A stretch of DNA of 14,798 nt from Calditrichia bacterium (lineage in GTDB: Bacteria > Calditrichota > Calditrichia > RBG-13-44-9 > J075): positions 1-14,798 of the forward strand of contig JACKAP010000031.1 of NCBI GenBank assembly GCA_020635015.1, given 5' to 3'. Position 1 is the stretch's first letter, and every line of letters begins with the position of its first letter. The notes under the pieces were generated by a model, which saw only the letters and a list, made by a program, of their open reading frames with translations, had not been told where the DNA came from and made no database searches. This document shows, piece after piece, positions 13,900 to 14,798 of the stretch. The position numbers and the translations under genes were made by a program.

Positions 13900-14388
13900 A
13901 TGATGATGCACGAATCCTCACACCGCCAAACTCTGGGCAGCCTCTGCCGTGTCATGCTGCAAAACTATACCCGCCATACCCGCCAGGACGGCCGGAAGTA
14001 TTGGGATCTCCGGGAGGACGTCGACTGGCAGCACCAGTTGGTGATGGATGCTTACGGCGAGCGGATGCTTTGCCCGGAAGCGTATGCCAGTGTTTTCAGG
14101 ATCTTGATGGAGATTTACATTGCCGAGAACCGCGCTCAAGCGGAGGAGTTTCTCGATGATATCGAGCCTTATGCCGCAGCGGAGGAGTTGAGCGGCTGGC
14201 TGCAGTCATCTACCCAAAACCTCGATTACCTGACCCGGGCATTGCGCGAGCGGCATTACCGTGATGGCGCAGAAGCCCTGGCCCGCGCCCATCAACTGTT
14301 CCTGATCGAGATCGGCCAAAACCTGATCGAAGCGCTCAGCCGGATGATCCGAAAAGCGCATGGGGCGGTGAGAGCGGTTAGTTGTTAG
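13900..14388 (+). CDS. small helical protein of unknown function
   Basis: The gene encodes 162 residues, and AAAGGA at 13889-13894 supports a start at ATG 13900 or the adjacent ATGs 13903/13906. No signal peptide or membrane segment is visible. The protein appears almost wholly helical: KYWDLREDVDWQHQLVMDAY (33-52), a segment rich in Glu/Asp (RAQAEEFLDDIEPYAAAEEL, about 78-97), and a C-terminal helix LFLIEIGQNLIEALSRMIRK (133-152). I do not recognise the family. The last few codons and the TAG stop lie in a repeat (AGTGATC units), so the C-terminus may have been altered by the repeat. It follows hicBA on the same strand but after a 177-bp gap with its own leader structure, so it is probably separately controlled. 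Confidence 0.75.
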   Translation: MMMHESSHRQTLGSLCRVMLQNYTRHTRQDGRKYWDLREDVDWQHQLVMDAYGERMLCPEAYASVFRILMEIYIAENRAQAEEFLDDIEPYAAAEELSGWLQSSTQNLDYLTRALRERHYRDGAEALARAHQLFLIEIGQNLIEALSRMIRKAHGAVRAVSC

Positions 14389-14521
14389 TGATCAGTGATC
14401 AGTGATCAGTTTGTTGTTAATGGGTGAATGGGTTGATGGGAAAAAACGGACGTAGGGTAGGGTCGCGACCCTACCCCATCCACCCATTCACCCATTTACC
14501 CATCCACCCATCCACCCACCC
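14387..14521. repeat. composite repeat: AGTGATC heptamers, ATGGGTNA/ACCCATNN arms and central palindrome
   Basis: Three AGTGATC units (14387-14407) are followed by a left arm of AATGGGTG-type 8-nt units (14419-14440), a 22-bp perfect palindrome centred at 14465/14466, and a right arm of six ACCCATNN-type units (14474-14521). Left and right arms are inverted relative to each other. It sits between convergent genes and begins at the stop codon of the 162-residue gene. Confidence 0.88.
14441..14476 (-). terminator. candidate terminator for the PgsA-like gene
   Basis: The perfect palindrome GGGTAGGGTCG/CGACCCTACCC (14455-14476) gives an 11-bp GC-rich stem. On the minus strand it is followed, after about 8 nt, by six T (plus-strand A at 14441-14446). 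It lies about 130 nt beyond the minus-strand stop at 14604, within the composite repeat, so termination may be a by-product of the repeat. Confidence 0.4.
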
Positions 14522-14603
14522 AAATTAATTTTTTTCCAAAATCGTGAGAAAATCTCGTGCCGGACATGCTCTGTTTGAAGTGTGTGGTAATAGCGGAGGA
14601 TGA

Positions 14604-14798
14604 TCAATGGCGCAAAAATCGGAAAGTCTTACGCAGGATGGTCAGGAGCAGCTCTTTGTTCTCGATCACGTAGATGATGCCGGACAGAACCGTCAGGAGG
14701 GTGACGATCATCATCGGGATCCCGATGATGTCGAAGTATGTTGCCTGGTAAGGAGCCGGCTCCGGCGGGTAATGGTGGTGCCAGTTGATAATGATCAG
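14604..14798 (-). CDS. C-terminal fragment of a CDP-alcohol phosphatidyltransferase (PgsA-like)
   Basis: The last 64 codons of a gene that enters from the right edge, ending in TGA at 14604. The visible part has a polar segment (NWHHHYPPEPAPYQATY), one hydrophobic helix (GIPMMIVTLLTVLSGIIYVI) and a basic tail (RKTFRFLRH). The LTVLSG...Y pattern ending in a polar tail resembles the C-terminal helix of PgsA, which makes phosphatidylglycerolphosphate from CDP-diacylglycerol and glycerol-3-phosphate in the inner membrane. The catalytic D-G-x-x-A-R motif would lie outside the window, so the assignment is tentative. The gene is convergent with the 162-residue gene. Confidence 0.55.
   Translation of the reverse strand: MIIINWHHHYPPEPAPYQATYFDIIGIPMMIVTLLTVLSGIIYVIENKELLLTILRKTFRFLRH

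Overview
The window looks like a chromosomal segment of a Gram-negative-type bacterium. The sequence shows moderately high GC, several clear Shine-Dalgarno sites, a sigma70-like promoter, a lipobox protein and many envelope genes. The long gaps are filled with imperfectly palindromic repeats built from 7- or 8-nt units. I associate such repeats with environmental lineages such as candidate phylum KSB1/Calditrichota and other FCB-group relatives. That placement is a guess from style, not a phylogenetic result. No rRNA, tRNA, IS transposase or CRISPR array was found.

Region 1 (44-3434, all minus strand) reads as one housekeeping unit: a site-2 metalloprotease of family M50, a one-helix membrane protein of unknown function, the ribosome-assembly GTPase Era, and a HAD-family phosphatase. 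A good promoter (TTGAGA, 17 nt, TATTAT) sits just upstream of the protease gene. An imperfect palindrome lies between the unknown protein and era.

Region 2 (3531-12906, minus strand) is a six-gene envelope and transport locus. In transcription order it encodes a 786-residue lipoprotein of unknown family, a membrane-anchored solute-binding protein of SBP family 5, a secreted 303-residue protein, a divergent DppB-like permease, a DppC-like permease, and a single protein carrying two ABC ATPase domains. The parts match a dipeptide/oligopeptide-type importer, but every component is unusual: the binding protein is tethered by an uncleaved helix, the DppB-like subunit has a long extracytoplasmic insert and an altered coupling loop, and two extra envelope proteins are built in. 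This is the best candidate here for an undescribed system.

Region 3 (about 12907-14400, plus strand) is an accessory patch. It holds an overlapping hicB-hicA toxin-antitoxin pair, in which the antitoxin seems to start at an ATT codon and the toxin lacks the usual catalytic histidine, followed by a 162-residue protein of unknown function. A convergent partial gene at the right edge (minus strand) looks like the C-terminus of a PgsA-type CDP-alcohol phosphatidyltransferase.

The intergenic DNA is as notable as the genes. Five gaps of 130-250 bp within the minus-strand gene blocks or at the convergent junction carry palindromic or tandem elements, apparently of several sequence families. One is a 126-bp MITE-like element present twice (about 93% identical over 98 bp). 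Several elements abut or supply the start or stop codon of the neighbouring gene.
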